A stretch of 64,000 nucleotides of DNA from Pseudomonas sp. HMWF032 (GCF_003060885.1 NZ_QAIG01000007.1:185074-249073), one strand, 5' to 3'. Counted from the stretch's first letter, positions 36,326 to 46,432 are shown. Translations and numbers: made by a program. Notes: a model not told the origin generated them from the sequence alone.

Positions 36326-36850
36326 AACTGTTCCTTTCGGTAATCCTCATGCAGCAGCCAAATGCCACACAACCGCTATATGACAGCAAGCAACTGAAAA
36401 CAGAGCAGAAAGCGACCGCAAAAATACCTTTCACCGACCATAAAAATAGGAAAAAGCGCTAAAAAACCACCCATAAACCAACGCAAACCCCGAAACCCTC
36501 GGCCACACAGGTCATTCGAGGATAAAAAATTGGCTTTCAGGATTTTGTGCACGACTATTGCTAAGCAATCCATGACGAATCGCACTGCACCGTTTGGCTG
36601 CCGAAGGCAACCTGCCAGCAGGCACAATAATCCGTCAGCATTGACTTCAAGCACGCCAGCAGCATCTACAAAAATGCGACACGATTCATAATGTTTTGCG
36701 ACACAGCCGTGAAGAAATCGTAATGAATAGATTGCAACTATCGCCAACATCGACAGCGTGCTATAAGTTACCGCCGACACAAAAAGAAAGAGTCACCGCT
36801 ATAACAAGTAGCCGGATGACGCAACTTTTCTAAACCAAGGAGCAATCACG
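36326..36850. other. Long AT-rich upstream region of oprD
   Basis: This 525-bp stretch is lower in GC than its surroundings and holds no convincing gene. Nearest the porin it contains AT-rich segments and an AAGGAG ribosome binding site at 36836-36841. It probably contains the oprD promoter and its regulatory sites. A 134-residue minus-strand frame crosses it, but it is not coding-like. No recognised operator or RNA gene was found. Confidence 0.5.
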
Positions 36851-38188
36851 ATGCAAGTGATGAAGTGGAGCGTAATCGCCCTCGCAGTAGCAGCGGGCAC
36901 CACCCAAATGGCCGTGGCTTCCAGCCAGTCCGAATCCAAGGGCTTTATTGAAGACAGCAGCCTGAATCTGCACAATAAAAACTACTTCTTTCACCGCGAT
37001 TTTCGCAACAATAGCTCTGATCGTCAGAACTACCGGAACGAATGGGCTCACGGCATAAGCACGACCTTCGAGTCAGGCTTTACCGAAGGCACTGTAGGTT
37101 TTGGTGTTGACGCTCATGGCATGCTGGGTCTCAAGCTGGATAGCGGCAAAGGCACAACTGGGACTGGCTTGCTACCACAAGGCAGCGATGGCAGAGCAGA
37201 CGATGACTACTCCTATGCTGGCGGCGCTGTTAAGCTGCGCGTGTCCAACACTGTACTGAAGTACGGCGATCTAATGCCTACTGCTCCAGTATTTGCTACA
37301 GGTACCGCTCGCCTATTTCCAGGTTCGGCTACCGGCTTCCAACTTCTGAGCAGTGAAATTGAAGGTCTGAACATCGATGCAGGCCACTTCACTGCAATCC
37401 GTGACGGCAGCGCCTCGACAAACAGTGACGGCGAGATCACTCTTGCTTATGGTGGCACAGCTACTAAAACTGCTGACTATATCGGTGGCTCATACGCTGT
37501 AAATGATAATTTGAGCGTCAGCCTTTATGGTTCTGAGCTCGAAGATATCTGGCGTCAGTACTACAGCAACGTCAACTACACCATCCCGTTCAGCGATACA
37601 CAATCACTGAATCTTGATTTTAATATCTACCGCACTACCGACAAAGGTAATGCTAATGCTGGCGAAATAGACACTACTGCTTTCTCGATGGCAGCAGCCT
37701 ACTCTATTGGCGCTCACAAGATCACCCTTGCACACCAACGCATTAATGGCGATGAAGCCTTCGACTATATTGCAATGGATGGCGGCAACGCTGGGGATTC
37801 GATTTTCCTGAATAACTCGGTTCAATACTCCGACTTCAACGGCGCTAACGAGAAATCCTGGCAGCTTCGTTATGACCTCAACATGGCTGAGTTCGGTGTC
37901 CCAGGCCTGAGCTTCATGGCTCGTTACATCACTGGTAGCGATGTTGACGGAACCAAAGCCGATCCTAACGGCCCATACGCAGGTCTGGGTGGCGAGGATG
38001 GTAAAGAGTGGGAGCGCGACCTCGAAGTTAAATACGTAGTACAAGAAGGCGCAGCGAAGGATCTTTCCTTCCGTGTTCGCCACGCCACATGGCGTGCAAA
38101 CAATGACATGGCTGGCTTCGGCTCTGGTGGCGCAACCGCCCTGGACGAAGTACGACTGATTACTGAGTACCCCTTGGATATTCTGTAA
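36851..38188 (+). CDS. OprD-family outer-membrane porin
   Basis: This 445-residue protein has a signal peptide (MQVMKWSVIALAVAAGTTQM, cut near AVA-SS) and the OprD/Occ barrel pattern. The N-terminal strand and loop include GFIEDSSLNLHNKNYFFHRD and EWAHGISTTFESGFTEGTVG, and VSNTVLKYGDLMPTAPVFAT is the conserved segment of the family. It ends with a barrel strand (DEVRLITEYPLDIL). OprD-type porins allow uptake of basic amino acids, peptides, carboxylates or carbapenems depending on subfamily; the substrate here is unknown. Codons favour GCT, GGT and GGC, suggesting high expression. Confidence 0.93.
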   Translation: MQVMKWSVIALAVAAGTTQMAVASSQSESKGFIEDSSLNLHNKNYFFHRDFRNNSSDRQNYRNEWAHGISTTFESGFTEGTVGFGVDAHGMLGLKLDSGKGTTGTGLLPQGSDGRADDDYSYAGGAVKLRVSNTVLKYGDLMPTAPVFATGTARLFPGSATGFQLLSSEIEGLNIDAGHFTAIRDGSASTNSDGEITLAYGGTATKTADYIGGSYAVNDNLSVSLYGSELEDIWRQYYSNVNYTIPFSDTQSLNLDFNIYRTTDKGNANAGEIDTTAFSMAAAYSIGAHKITLAHQRINGDEAFDYIAMDGGNAGDSIFLNNSVQYSDFNGANEKSWQLRYDLNMAEFGVPGLSFMARYITGSDVDGTKADPNGPYAGLGGEDGKEWERDLEVKYVVQEGAAKDLSFRVRHATWRANNDMAGFGSGGATALDEVRLITEYPLDIL

Positions 38189-38201
38189 CATTCGCAGCAA
38201 T

Positions 38202-38229
38202 AAAAAGCCCGACCTAGGTCGGGCTTTTT
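38202..38229. terminator. Terminator after oprD
   Basis: The inverted repeat AAAAAGCCCGACC/GGTCGGGCTTTTT (38202-38214 with 38217-38229) has a two-base TA centre and a T tract. It lies 14 bp after the porin stop and, being symmetrical, may also serve the convergent thioesterase gene. Confidence 0.88.
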
Positions 38230-38245
38230 ATTGCCTGCTGAAAAC

Positions 38246-38662
38246 TTACAACGGCAACGCATAAGTCCCCGTCACATGCGCCACCAACTCATCTTCATTA
38301 CCCAGTGAGTACACAGATACTTCGCAAACAGCCTGGCGACGGCTCAATCTCAATATCCGCGCCTCCGCCAATAGATCAACTGGTTTGGGTTTAACCAGAA
38401 AGTTGATATTCAAATTAGACGTCACAGCCATTTCCACCCGACCGAGACTGCCCAGCACCACCGCATACATCGCTGCATCCGCCAGCGCCATAATGGTTGG
38501 TCCGGACAAGGTGCCGCCGGGGCGAATCAGCTTGCTGTGAAATGGCACCCGGGCGAGCGCCCCATCGCCGTCCAGCCGATCGATACACAAGTTGATATCT
38601 TCCGCCATCGGCAACCCTGTTCGAATCAGCGCCTGCACCTGTTCCGCCGTCAAAATCGACAC
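38246..38662 (-). CDS. PaaI family hot-dog thioesterase
   Basis: This 138-residue protein has the hot-dog fold of PaaI/YbgC-like thioesterases. The signature [20 protein letters not shown] carries the catalytic acidic residue of the family, and [20 protein letters not shown] follows. It hydrolyses acyl-CoA or similar thioesters in relatives. The start codon is GTG after AAAGGAGG. It is divergent from proS, the arrangement I also recall in P. aeruginosa (PA0957-PA0956). Confidence 0.88.
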   Translation of the reverse strand: MSILTAEQVQALIRTGLPMAEDINLCIDRLDGDGALARVPFHSKLIRPGGTLSGPTIMALADAAMYAVVLGSLGRVEMAVTSNLNINFLVKPKPVDLLAEARILRLSRRQAVCEVSVYSLGNEDELVAHVTGTYALPL

Positions 38663-38768
38663 ACTCCCCTCCTTTTATAAGCACACACCAGCATCCTGTA
38701 CGCATCTGTATAGGCACCGTACAATGCGGGCCATTCAAAATCTCTTGCAACCGACAGAACAGCCAAAT

Positions 38769-40484
38769 ATGCGTACCAGCCAGTTCCTGCTCTCGACCCT
38801 GAAAGAAACCCCATCCGATGCCGTGGTGATCAGCCATCAGCTGATGCTGCGTGCCGGCATGATCCGCAAGTTGGCTTCCGGCCTGTACACCTGGTTGCCC
38901 ATGGGCCTGCGCGTGCTGCGCAAGGTTGAGAAAGTCGTCCGCGAAGAAATGAATGCCGCTGGCGCCCTGGAAGTGCTGATGCCCGGCATTCAACCGGCAG
39001 AGCTGTGGCAGGAGTCCGGCCGCTGGGAGCAGTACGGCCCAGAGCTGTTGCGCATGAAGGATCGTCACGGTCGCGATTTCTGCGCAGGCCCAACCCATGA
39101 AGAAGTGATTACTGATCTGGCGCGCAATGAGCTGAACAGCTACAAGCAGTTGCCGATCAATCTGTATCAGATCCAGACCAAATTCCGCGACGAGATTCGC
39201 CCGCGCTTCGGCCTGATGCGTGGCCGCGAGTTCATCATGAAGGACGCCTACTCCTTCCACGTCGACCAGGCATCGCTGCAAGAAACCTATGACCGCATGC
39301 ACCAGGCCTACTGCAACGTATTCACCCGCCTGGGCCTGAACTTCCGCCCTGTGCAGGCAGACACCGGCTCCATCGGTGGTACTGGCTCCCATGAGTTCCA
39401 CGTACTGGCCGACTCCGGCGAAGACGATATCGCCTTTAGCGACAGCTCTGACTACGCCGCCAATATCGAAAAAGCCGAAGCCGTTCCGCGCGAAAGCAGC
39501 CGTGGCGCAGCGACTGAAAACATGCGCATGGTCGAAACCCCGGACACCAAGACCATCGACGCACTGGTACAAGGCTTTGGTCTGGCCATCGAGAAAACCA
39601 TCAAGACCCTAATCGTCCACGGCGCGAAAGAAGGCACCCTGGTCGCCTTGATTGTCCGCGGTGATCACGAACTCAATGAAATCAAGGCCGCCAATCTGGA
39701 ACAGGTAGCCAGCCCGCTGGTGTTTGCCAACGAAGCTGAGATACGTGCAGCTGTCGGTGCCGGCCCGGGCTCGCTCGGCCCGGTAAATCTACCGATCACT
39801 TGCATCATTGATCGCTCGGCTGCCCTGATGAGCGACTTCGCCTCTGGCGCCAATATCGACGACAAGCACTACTTCGGCGTCAACTGGGAGCGTGACCTGC
39901 CCCTGCCGGAAGTTGCCGATTTACGCAATGTGGTGGCCGGCGACCCGAGCCCGGACGGCAAAGGCAACCTGGAAATCAAGCGCGGCATCGAAGTCGGGCA
40001 CATCTTCCAACTCGGCACCAAATACAGCCAAGCGCTGAACTGCCAGGTATTAGGCGAAAACGGTAAGCCGGTGATCCTGACCATGGGCTGCTACGGCATC
40101 GGTGTTTCTCGCGTGGTGGCAGCCGCCATCGAACAGAACAACGACGACCGCGGCATCCTCTGGAATGATGCCCTAGCGCCTTTCCAGATCGCCCTAGTGC
40201 CACTGCGTTACGAAACCGACGCGGTGCGTGAAGCCACCGACAAGCTGTATGCCGAACTCACGGCGGCGGGCTTCGAAGTACTGCTGGACGACCGTGACAA
40301 AAAGACCAGCCCTGGCATCAAATTCGCGGATATGGAACTGATCGGCATCCCGCATCGCATCGTCGTCAGCGACCGTGGACTGGCAGAAGACAACCTGGAA
40401 TACAAGAGCCGCCAGGAAACCGAAGCACAGGCCGTGCCTGTGGCCGATATCCTGAGCTTTATTCAGGCCCGCATCAGCCACTGA
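38769..40484 (+). CDS. proS: Prolyl-tRNA synthetase
   Basis: This 571-residue class II synthetase has the bacterial architecture with the editing (INS) domain between motifs 2 and 3. Motif 1 lies near [20 protein letters not shown], motif 2 near [20 protein letters not shown], the editing domain around residues 225-410 ([20 protein letters not shown]), and motif 3 in [20 protein letters not shown]. The start is fixed by the conserved [15 protein letters not shown]; the open frame to 38592 is upstream sequence. It is a core housekeeping gene. Confidence 0.98.
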   Translation: MRTSQFLLSTLKETPSDAVVISHQLMLRAGMIRKLASGLYTWLPMGLRVLRKVEKVVREEMNAAGALEVLMPGIQPAELWQESGRWEQYGPELLRMKDRHGRDFCAGPTHEEVITDLARNELNSYKQLPINLYQIQTKFRDEIRPRFGLMRGREFIMKDAYSFHVDQASLQETYDRMHQAYCNVFTRLGLNFRPVQADTGSIGGTGSHEFHVLADSGEDDIAFSDSSDYAANIEKAEAVPRESSRGAATENMRMVETPDTKTIDALVQGFGLAIEKTIKTLIVHGAKEGTLVALIVRGDHELNEIKAANLEQVASPLVFANEAEIRAAVGAGPGSLGPVNLPITCIIDRSAALMSDFASGANIDDKHYFGVNWERDLPLPEVADLRNVVAGDPSPDGKGNLEIKRGIEVGHIFQLGTKYSQALNCQVLGENGKPVILTMGCYGIGVSRVVAAAIEQNNDDRGILWNDALAPFQIALVPLRYETDAVREATDKLYAELTAAGFEVLLDDRDKKTSPGIKFADMELIGIPHRIVVSDRGLAEDNLEYKSRQETEAQAVPVADILSFIQARISH

Positions 40485-40510
40485 TATCAGCCCTTTTAGC
40501 AAGAGTCGTC

Positions 40511-41464
40511 ATGTTCAAGCGAAGCACCCTATGCCTCATCGCCACCCTGCTGGGTGGCTCCCTGCTACTCAGCGGTTGCGCCAACCAGTTGCCGCAACGC
40601 AGCGAGCATGAGGAACGCGTCGAGCGTAAGTTGCTCGATCATAGCCTGCAGATTGATGTCGGTGAGCCACGTGTCCTGGAGTTGCCACAACGCCGCGTAC
40701 GCGTGCATGAGCAGAAAACATTTGAAGTTACTGCCTTTGATGTGACACGCCGTTACGATCGCTACACGCCCTACCAGCCCTGGCGTGAACTGTATGAAGT
40801 ACCACTCGGGGCACTGGCGATTGTCGGCGGCATTGGCGCCAACGTGCTTAACGTGGTGCTGCTGGGCAGCCTGCCGGATACCGTCACCAAGGACTGGATC
40901 AGTTACGGCTTTGCTGGCATCAACCCGGCAATGAATGTCGAATCCAATGGCCGCTCGCAGCAGAACCTCGCCAGCCTCGAAGAACGCCGCCAGGATGCAC
41001 GCATGGAATACTCCAGCCTGCCCTGGGCGGAACGCCCCGTGCAGGTCAAGGCGGGCGAGCAGACGCATGAGCTGCTCACTGACCGCAACGGCATCCTGCG
41101 CCTGAATCTGCTCGACAGCCCATTTGCCGAACAGGATGTCGCACGCATCAGCACGCTACTACTGACCGTCGAAGATGACCAGGGCTCAGCCCGCGCCGAC
41201 GCCTCCCTGCTGGTCAGCCGCACCTTGCGCGGTAAGCTGCAGGAAGCCCATGAGCTGATCTACGCCGACCTTGAAGGTGACGACGTGGCCCAGTGGGTAC
41301 ACCGGGTCAAACGCCTGTCGGAACTTGGCCTGGAGGAAGAAGCCAGCGAGCTGGAACAGAGCCTGATCGAGCTGACGCGCAACGATCCAGAGCTACAGAA
41401 GATCTTCCTGCTAGCCCTGACCAGAGATGCCGGACGCCTGGTCGCCGATCCCGGCCACGACTGA
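40511..41464 (+). CDS. Conserved lipoprotein of unknown function
   Basis: This 317-residue protein has a signal peptide with a lipobox (LLLSGCANQ). A hydrophobic Gly-rich segment (PLGALAIVGGIGANVLNVVL) may insert in or approach the membrane, and the C-terminal third is helical and acidic (LSELGLEEEASELEQSLIEL). No enzyme motif is recognised. It begins 27 bp after proS and is followed 6 bp later by a lytic transglycosylase gene, so the three are probably co-transcribed and the lipoprotein may act in cell-wall maintenance. Confidence 0.75.
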   Translation: MFKRSTLCLIATLLGGSLLLSGCANQLPQRSEHEERVERKLLDHSLQIDVGEPRVLELPQRRVRVHEQKTFEVTAFDVTRRYDRYTPYQPWRELYEVPLGALAIVGGIGANVLNVVLLGSLPDTVTKDWISYGFAGINPAMNVESNGRSQQNLASLEERRQDARMEYSSLPWAERPVQVKAGEQTHELLTDRNGILRLNLLDSPFAEQDVARISTLLLTVEDDQGSARADASLLVSRTLRGKLQEAHELIYADLEGDDVAQWVHRVKRLSELGLEEEASELEQSLIELTRNDPELQKIFLLALTRDAGRLVADPGHD

Positions 41465-41470
41465 CCACTC

Positions 41471-42043
41471 ATGCGGCAACGCTTGATCTGTGCCCTCCTA
41501 GGCCTACTGTGGTGGGGGATGAGCCAGGCAGACGTGCGCCAGGCACCTGAACCGGAACTGCGCCGCTTATTGCAGCAGGCAGTGGTGCAGGCCGACAGTT
41601 TTCAGGATCGCTTCGATGCCGAAGTCTGGCTGTTGGATATGTCGACGCGCATGCGTCGCTATGTTCCAGATGCAGAGGACCGCTTGAGCCTGCTACGGCT
41701 CGTACATCGCGAAGCCAGCAAGGCTGGTTTGCGTCCTGATTTGGTGATTGCCCTGATCCATGCCGAGAGCCATTTCGATCGCTTCGCCATTTCTTCAGTC
41801 GGCGCTCAGGGCATGATGCAGGTGATGCCGTTCTGGAAAGCCGAGCTGGGACGGCCGCATGACAACCTCACAGACAATGCCACAAACCTGCGCTACGGCT
41901 GCACCATCCTCAGTTTCTATCTGCGCAAGGAAAACGGCGATCTGCATCGCGCGCTGGCACGCTATAACGGCAGTCTCGGCAAACATGCCTATCCGGCCAA
42001 GGTGGTCGGTTTCTGGCATGACTTCTGGTACGTCAAACCCTGA
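41471..42043 (+). CDS. Lytic transglycosylase (SLT domain), exported
   Basis: This 190-residue protein has a signal peptide (LICALLGLLWWGMSQA) and a compact SLT domain. The catalytic Glu is in LIHAESHFDRFAISSVGAQG, followed by MMQVMPFWKAELGRP and the GCTILSFYLRKENGDLHRAL helix. It cleaves peptidoglycan to 1,6-anhydromuropeptides in the periplasm. No SH3 or LysM targeting domain is present. It follows the lipoprotein gene directly and converges with the acylphosphatase gene. Confidence 0.92.
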   Translation: MRQRLICALLGLLWWGMSQADVRQAPEPELRRLLQQAVVQADSFQDRFDAEVWLLDMSTRMRRYVPDAEDRLSLLRLVHREASKAGLRPDLVIALIHAESHFDRFAISSVGAQGMMQVMPFWKAELGRPHDNLTDNATNLRYGCTILSFYLRKENGDLHRALARYNGSLGKHAYPAKVVGFWHDFWYVKP

Positions 42044-42048
42044 GTGGA

Positions 42049-42324
42049 CTAACGCCGCACAATAAACCCGGCAATCCCCTGGACGGCCTGCTCATGCAGT
42101 TCCAGACCTGTGACCCGCGCGGCTTGCGGCCCGCTCTGCAGCCAACTGGCCAATTCGCTCACAGCGGCGTCATCACCCTCAAACAGCACTTCAACCCGAC
42201 CATCCTCCAGGTTGCGCACCCAGCCACTTAGCTCAAGGCGTTCGGCCTGCTCCGCTGTCGTTTGCCGAAAACGCACACCCTGAACATCCCCACTGACATA
42301 GCCATGCATGCAAACATGCGCCAT
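42049..42324 (-). CDS. acyP: Acylphosphatase
   Basis: This 91-residue enzyme hydrolyses the carboxyl-phosphate bond of acyl phosphates. The active-site Arg is in SGDVQGVRFRQTT and the catalytic Asn in LSGWVRNLEDGRVEVLFEGD, both in the usual positions. An ATG at 42324 with AGGAG seven bases upstream is preferred over a GTG at 42327. It starts 4 bp after the thioredoxin-like gene, forming a two-gene unit. Confidence 0.95.
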   Translation of the reverse strand: MAHVCMHGYVSGDVQGVRFRQTTAEQAERLELSGWVRNLEDGRVEVLFEGDDAAVSELASWLQSGPQAARVTGLELHEQAVQGIAGFIVRR

Positions 42325-42327
42325 CAC

Positions 42328-42807
42328 CTACTCCTCAGCCTTGAGCGCGGCCAGACGTGTTAGTAAACCGGCGGCCGTCTGCTCGCCCAGCAAACGCTCG
42401 CGCATCCGCCCTTGGGGATCGACGAGATACGTCACGGGCAGCACCTCTGCACGTGGCAACTGATAACGTTCGGCCGGGTCCCGTGCCAGTACCGTGAAGG
42501 TAATGCCCATGTCCTGGGCCGCCCGGCTCAGCTTCTCACCCTGCAGCCCATCGAAATTCACACCGAGCACCTGCACGGATTGCGCCTTGAGCTGCATTTC
42601 CAGGGCATTGAGCTCAGGAATCTCGGTACGGCATGGCGCACACCATTGCGCCCAGTAATTAATCACTAACCACTGGCCTTCCAGGCGCTCAACCGCTACC
42701 TTTCGTCCATATTGATCGACGCCTATGTCTTCAGCACACCCGGCCAGAATCAGACCCATGCCTACGCCAGCCACAGCACGAATGATCGCCTGGAAACGCA
42801 TTCCCAT
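42328..42807 (-). CDS. TlpA-like thioredoxin, lipoprotein
   Basis: The 159-residue product (from the ATG at 42807, which has a GGGGGCGA site) carries a lipobox (GLILAGCAED), so it is probably anchored facing the periplasm. The redox site is NYWAQWCAPCRTEIPE with CxxC, and the cis-Pro lies in AEVLPVTYLVDPQGRM. TlpA/ResA-like proteins reduce periplasmic disulfides, often for cytochrome c maturation. The in-frame ATG at 42828 overlaps the divergent gene's upstream region. Confidence 0.9.
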   Translation of the reverse strand: MGMRFQAIIRAVAGVGMGLILAGCAEDIGVDQYGRKVAVERLEGQWLVINYWAQWCAPCRTEIPELNALEMQLKAQSVQVLGVNFDGLQGEKLSRAAQDMGITFTVLARDPAERYQLPRAEVLPVTYLVDPQGRMRERLLGEQTAAGLLTRLAALKAEE

Positions 42808-42837
42808 GCATTCGCCCCCTGATTCCATAAGGTTGAT

Positions 42838-44247
42838 ATGACATTAGATGCCTTGCGCCTGGAAGTGCCAGACATCCTCGAGACCGACGTCGCGCCCCTG
42901 GCGGATCTTAACGAGCAACTGGCGCAGGCCCGCCTGCAACCTGCCGAGCAAGCTCTACAACAGGTACTCGGCTTGCTTTTCAGGCTGAACCGCAGCGCCA
43001 TGACCTTACTCGAAAGGCAACGCGCACTGCAAAGCTTCAGCGATCAATACCGCCATTACAGCAAAGCCTATCAAGGCGAAACACCACCAAGCACATTGTT
43101 TGTGCACCTGTGCAGCGAACTGGCTGCAGGTTTCAAGCGCTTGCTGTTGCAAATTCTTCAAGGCCGCCAACCATCACGCCCGCACCTGGCCTGGTGTTTG
43201 TATATGGCCCAGCACTTTCTTGCGCAGAGCCTGCTGCGCCACTACCAGCTCTATCAGGAGCCACCACCCAGCCTGTGGCGCGACAGCCACTTGCTGTATT
43301 GGATCGGCGAGCACCAGGACTGCCTTGATGAGCCAGTTGCCGCAGCATTTCTGCCGCAACCAGCCTGCACCCTGCGCGGTATCTACCAGCAGATGCTACT
43401 CCTGGCATTAAGTAACCCGTTTCACCTGGCCGAAGGTGAGTGCGCCCTGCTGTTTGGCGCCCTCTCCCCTCTATCGGGCTTGGCTCGCCTGTTGCCTTGG
43501 GATGAAGAGGAAGATGTCGAGGGTCCGACGATCGACCTGACGGAGTCTCAACCCTGCTTGAGTTACGCCCAGGTTGCCGAAGGCAGCCCGGCCTATTTGC
43601 GCCGTTTCGAACTGGGCGCTCTGCTGGTCGCCCTGCATGAGCCCGCGCCGCTGCAAAGCCAGGCTGAGCGCCAGGTACTGGAGCGCGTGCAGCAGCACTG
43701 GTTGGGACGCCAACAACGCCGCCATACCCGTGCCGATCACAGCTCAGCATGTGAACTGGTCATAGGCCTGGCCAGCATTCACGCGCAACTGTTAGAGCAA
43801 AGACCAATCCGTACTGCTGCGCAGATGCTTGATGGCAGCCCTGGCGGCGCACGCTTGCTGTGCAATGCCGACCAGGCTGCTCAGCTCTCGGTTGGACAAC
43901 TGATCCTGCTGCTCACCAGCAGTGAAACCCCGACGCTGGCCCTGGTCCGCTGGCGCCACCTGAACAGTGAAGGCCTGCACCTCGGCCTACGTTATTTGAA
44001 AGGCCTACCACGCCCCGTGTGGTTGCGCCGTGCGCCCAGCGCACAAACCCACCCAGGGGTTTTGCAGAGCACACCAGAACCAGGAAATGGCTGGCATCAC
44101 GGGTTGTGGCTGCCCAATGGACAATTCGTCGAAGGAGAAAATGTTTGGCTGCAACTGGCCAGCGCGCACAATCAGGCTATTTTGCCGCTGCCCGCTGCCA
44201 ATCTGATGACCGCGTCGGTAACCCGCTACCCGATGCAACTGGCCTAG
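42838..44247 (+). CDS. Conserved protein of unknown function, possible C-terminal PilZ-like domain
   Basis: This 469-residue soluble protein is not firmly recognised. The N-terminal two thirds are helical (LNEQLAQARLQPAEQALQQV; LFRLNRSAMTLLERQRALQS; HLAWCLYMAQHFLAQSLLRH). The C-terminal part, from about residue 330, looks like a small beta barrel with a PilZ-like D.S.GG pattern (LDGSPGGARLLC) preceded by IRTAAQM, though the usual RxxxR before it is not obvious. If a true PilZ domain, it would bind cyclic di-GMP. It is divergent from the thioredoxin gene and followed 139 bp later by another unknown gene. Similar genes occur at this spot in other Pseudomonas, as I recall. Confidence 0.6.
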   Translation: MTLDALRLEVPDILETDVAPLADLNEQLAQARLQPAEQALQQVLGLLFRLNRSAMTLLERQRALQSFSDQYRHYSKAYQGETPPSTLFVHLCSELAAGFKRLLLQILQGRQPSRPHLAWCLYMAQHFLAQSLLRHYQLYQEPPPSLWRDSHLLYWIGEHQDCLDEPVAAAFLPQPACTLRGIYQQMLLLALSNPFHLAEGECALLFGALSPLSGLARLLPWDEEEDVEGPTIDLTESQPCLSYAQVAEGSPAYLRRFELGALLVALHEPAPLQSQAERQVLERVQQHWLGRQQRRHTRADHSSACELVIGLASIHAQLLEQRPIRTAAQMLDGSPGGARLLCNADQAAQLSVGQLILLLTSSETPTLALVRWRHLNSEGLHLGLRYLKGLPRPVWLRRAPSAQTHPGVLQSTPEPGNGWHHGLWLPNGQFVEGENVWLQLASAHNQAILPLPAANLMTASVTRYPMQLA

Positions 44248-44386
44248 TTACAGTTGTCGTCACGCTAAAACTGCGAGAAAAATCACGCCCAACATCGGCC
44301 AAGCGCACAGTTTCATCGGACAGGGCCCACTTATAATTAATCGCACTTACGCTTGATACGACCTGTTATTACCCTGGAACGCAACC

Positions 44387-44779
44387 ATGAGCCAAGCACT
44401 GGATAAGTTAGTCGGCCAAGTACCTGCTGGCATCATCAACCTCGCCCGCTTACAGGTCACCCCCTACGAAGGGCGCGTCGCCGAGTTCAACGTAGCCGCC
44501 TGGTTGCACTTGCCCGGACTGGCCAACCTGCCAGTATCACTGCTGATCAGCTACCGTGACGGCGCTAACTCGCGCGAAGTAATGGTCGACCACGGCATGC
44601 TCAATCAACACAGCAAGATCCTGCTTTCCGGTGTAGCGCGCCTGCCGGTCAAACAGAAAATTGAAGACATGCAGGTACGCGTGCGCTCGGCCGTATCGGC
44701 AAGCAGCCTGATCGTCGAAGAGTTATTTGTGCAGGCGGTGGAGCTGGCGCAAACGGATAGCCGCCAAGCACTTGCCTGA
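44387..44779 (+). CDS. Conserved protein of unknown function
   Basis: The 130-residue product has no signal peptide or membrane segment. The first 35 residues are mixed (KLVGQVPAGIINLARLQVTP); a beta-rich core follows (FNVAAWLHLPGLANLPVSLL, VMVDHGMLNQHSKILLSGVA), then IEDMQVRVRSAVSASSLIVE. No known motif was recognised. It lies between the 469-residue unknown and a terminator shared with a small minus-strand gene. Its proximity to the 42838 gene suggests, but does not prove, a functional link. Confidence 0.65.
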   Translation: MSQALDKLVGQVPAGIINLARLQVTPYEGRVAEFNVAAWLHLPGLANLPVSLLISYRDGANSREVMVDHGMLNQHSKILLSGVARLPVKQKIEDMQVRVRSAVSASSLIVEELFVQAVELAQTDSRQALA

Positions 44780-44799
44780 GCAACCGCGAAACACCACAG

Positions 44800-44823
44800 A
44801 ACCCCGCGCACTGTCGCGGGGTT
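44800..44823. terminator. Terminator between convergent unknown genes
   Basis: AACCCCGCG at 44800-44808 pairs with CGCGGGGTT at 44815-44823 around a six-base loop and ends in TTTT. It lies 20 bp after the 130-residue gene and 5 bp before the end of the minus-strand small gene. Confidence 0.85.
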
Positions 44824-44828
44824 TTGCA

Positions 44829-45035
44829 TTAGCCTGAGACCACACCACTGGGCGAAGTGGTTATTTGCACCTCAGGTAGCACTAAAGCTGATGAGTCATC
44901 GACAGGCGTATCTATATTGACCAAGGACTGTGGCCAGCTGCTGAAACGCAACCCGGTAATACGGTTGAGGCGTTCGAGAGCCTCTTGGGGATCACGTTGA
45001 TACAGATGAATCACTTTGCCTTTGCTGGCTGTCAT
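44829..45035 (-). CDS. Small conserved protein of unknown function
   Basis: The 68-residue product starts MTASKGKVIHLYQRDPQEAL and continues with ERLNRITGLRFSSWPQSLV, a compact segment I recall from other pseudomonads; the C terminus is polar and variable (residues 40-68). No motif or membrane segment is seen. The ATG at 45035 has GGAG about 11 bases upstream. It is downstream of the YihY-family gene on the same strand, with a hairpin between. Confidence 0.65.
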   Translation of the reverse strand: MTASKGKVIHLYQRDPQEALERLNRITGLRFSSWPQSLVNIDTPVDDSSALVLPEVQITTSPSGVVSG

Positions 45036-45184
45036 AACGTCTTCACACTCCGCCAATCCCTGCCCTGCTGGCAACCTGATTGCTATCTGCCATTGCGATA
45101 GCCAGAAGCGTGCCAGCGTCCCTTTAAGCTTATTTGGCGACCTTCATGGTCACCGCTGTGATCATGCGTGGGCAGCACCACGCC

Positions 45185-45205
45185 GAAAACTGACGTTTTA
45201 CGTCA
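45185..45205 (-). terminator. Hairpin at the end of the YihY gene
   Basis: On the minus strand TGACGT and ACGTCA (complement of 45200-45205 and 45191-45196) form a perfect six-base-pair stem overlapping the stop codon, followed by GTTTTC. The stem is short, so it is a weak candidate. Confidence 0.4.
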
Positions 45206-46432
45206 CTCGACAACGCCTGTCTGGGGCTGCAGCCACTGCGCAAGGTCTTCCGCGAACAGCTGCGCCTGCTCTTCCTGCAAACGCTCCAGACTACTGCGCA
45301 GTGCCGGATACCAGGGTTCTTCAAGCTGCGCGGGCAAGAGCTCCACCCGAGGCAGCGGCCACGGGCTGCGGGTCAGCAGTTGCTGCACAGGGTAATGGCT
45401 GAGGTCGCGGCTCAGCACCCAAGCACCGGGGCCGGTCGAGGCAACCAGTTTCTGCTGCTCAAGGAATGCCAAAATCTCTTCCCACTCGTGCTCAGCCAAT
45501 TGCCAGCCTTGGCGCTGCACATCACGTAAACGCACCTTCAGGCCTGATTGCTGACGCTCATAAAACACCCGAAGCACGCCGAAGACAGTCAGCAAGGGTG
45601 GCATGGCGCGCCGGCGCCATTGCTGGGAAATTCCCAAGTTGCACACCAACTCCGCGCCAAACAAGACGATCAACCAAGACAGATAGATCCACAGCAGGAA
45701 AAGCGGCACCGTGGCAAAAGCGCCATAAATCAGCTGATAGCCCGGAAACAGGCGCACATACAGGCCAAACAGCATCTTCGCCACTTCAAACAGGACGGCC
45801 GCAAACAAGCCACCCAATAACGCATGCCGCAGCGGTACCTGAGCATTCGGCACCGTGGCATAAAGCAGGGTGAAGGCCGCCACGCTGAACAGCAGTGGCA
45901 TGAATTTCAGCAGTGCCTGCATGCCGAGCAAGGCATCCGGCCCGGAGATCAGCGACAGCGACGTGATATATGTACTGATGGCAAAGCCACCGCCCAGCAG
46001 CAACGGCCCCAGGCTGAGAATCGCCCAATACAGCAGAAAACTGGAAACGCCACGCCTTGGCTGGCGTACACGCCAGATGATGTTGAACGTTTTTTCAATG
46101 GTGACCAGCATCCAGAACGCCGTAGCCGCCAGCACCACTACGCCCACCCAGGTCAGCTGCCGCGCCTGGGTGGTGAAATCACGCAGGTATTGCTGCAGGG
46201 TTTCACCAGCTGAGGGCACGAAATTGCGGAAAATGAAGCTCTGGATTTGCTCGCCGGTATCCTGAAATGCCGGGATGGCCGACAACATGGAGAACGTCAC
46301 AGTCATCATTGGCACCACCGCAAACAGAGTGGTGTAGGTCAGCGCCGCCGCATTGTTGGTACCTTGATCAGCGATAAACCGCTGCAACAGGAAACGCCAG
46401 AACTCCAACACATTATTTACGCGCTGCCGCAT
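45203..46432 (-). CDS. YihY/BrkB family membrane protein
   Basis: This 409-residue inner-membrane protein has about six transmembrane helices in its first 270 residues, with the family segment [20 protein letters not shown] near the N terminus and [10 protein letters not shown] near the end of the membrane part. The C-terminal 120 residues form a soluble winged-helix-like domain ([20 protein letters not shown]). The family was once called ribonuclease BN by mistake; the present view is an uncharacterised transporter-like protein. It is divergent from the ArsC-like gene. Confidence 0.92.
   Translation of the reverse strand: MRQRVNNVLEFWRFLLQRFIADQGTNNAAALTYTTLFAVVPMMTVTFSMLSAIPAFQDTGEQIQSFIFRNFVPSAGETLQQYLRDFTTQARQLTWVGVVVLAATAFWMLVTIEKTFNIIWRVRQPRRGVSSFLLYWAILSLGPLLLGGGFAISTYITSLSLISGPDALLGMQALLKFMPLLFSVAAFTLLYATVPNAQVPLRHALLGGLFAAVLFEVAKMLFGLYVRLFPGYQLIYGAFATVPLFLLWIYLSWLIVLFGAELVCNLGISQQWRRRAMPPLLTVFGVLRVFYERQQSGLKVRLRDVQRQGWQLAEHEWEEILAFLEQQKLVASTGPGAWVLSRDLSHYPVQQLLTRSPWPLPRVELLPAQLEEPWYPALRSSLERLQEEQAQLFAEDLAQWLQPQTGVVE

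Noticed and set aside
36126..36434. A 102-codon Cys-rich minus-strand frame
   Set aside because: Composition is unlike a protein; the overlapping 64-codon frame has better helices and a better start site.
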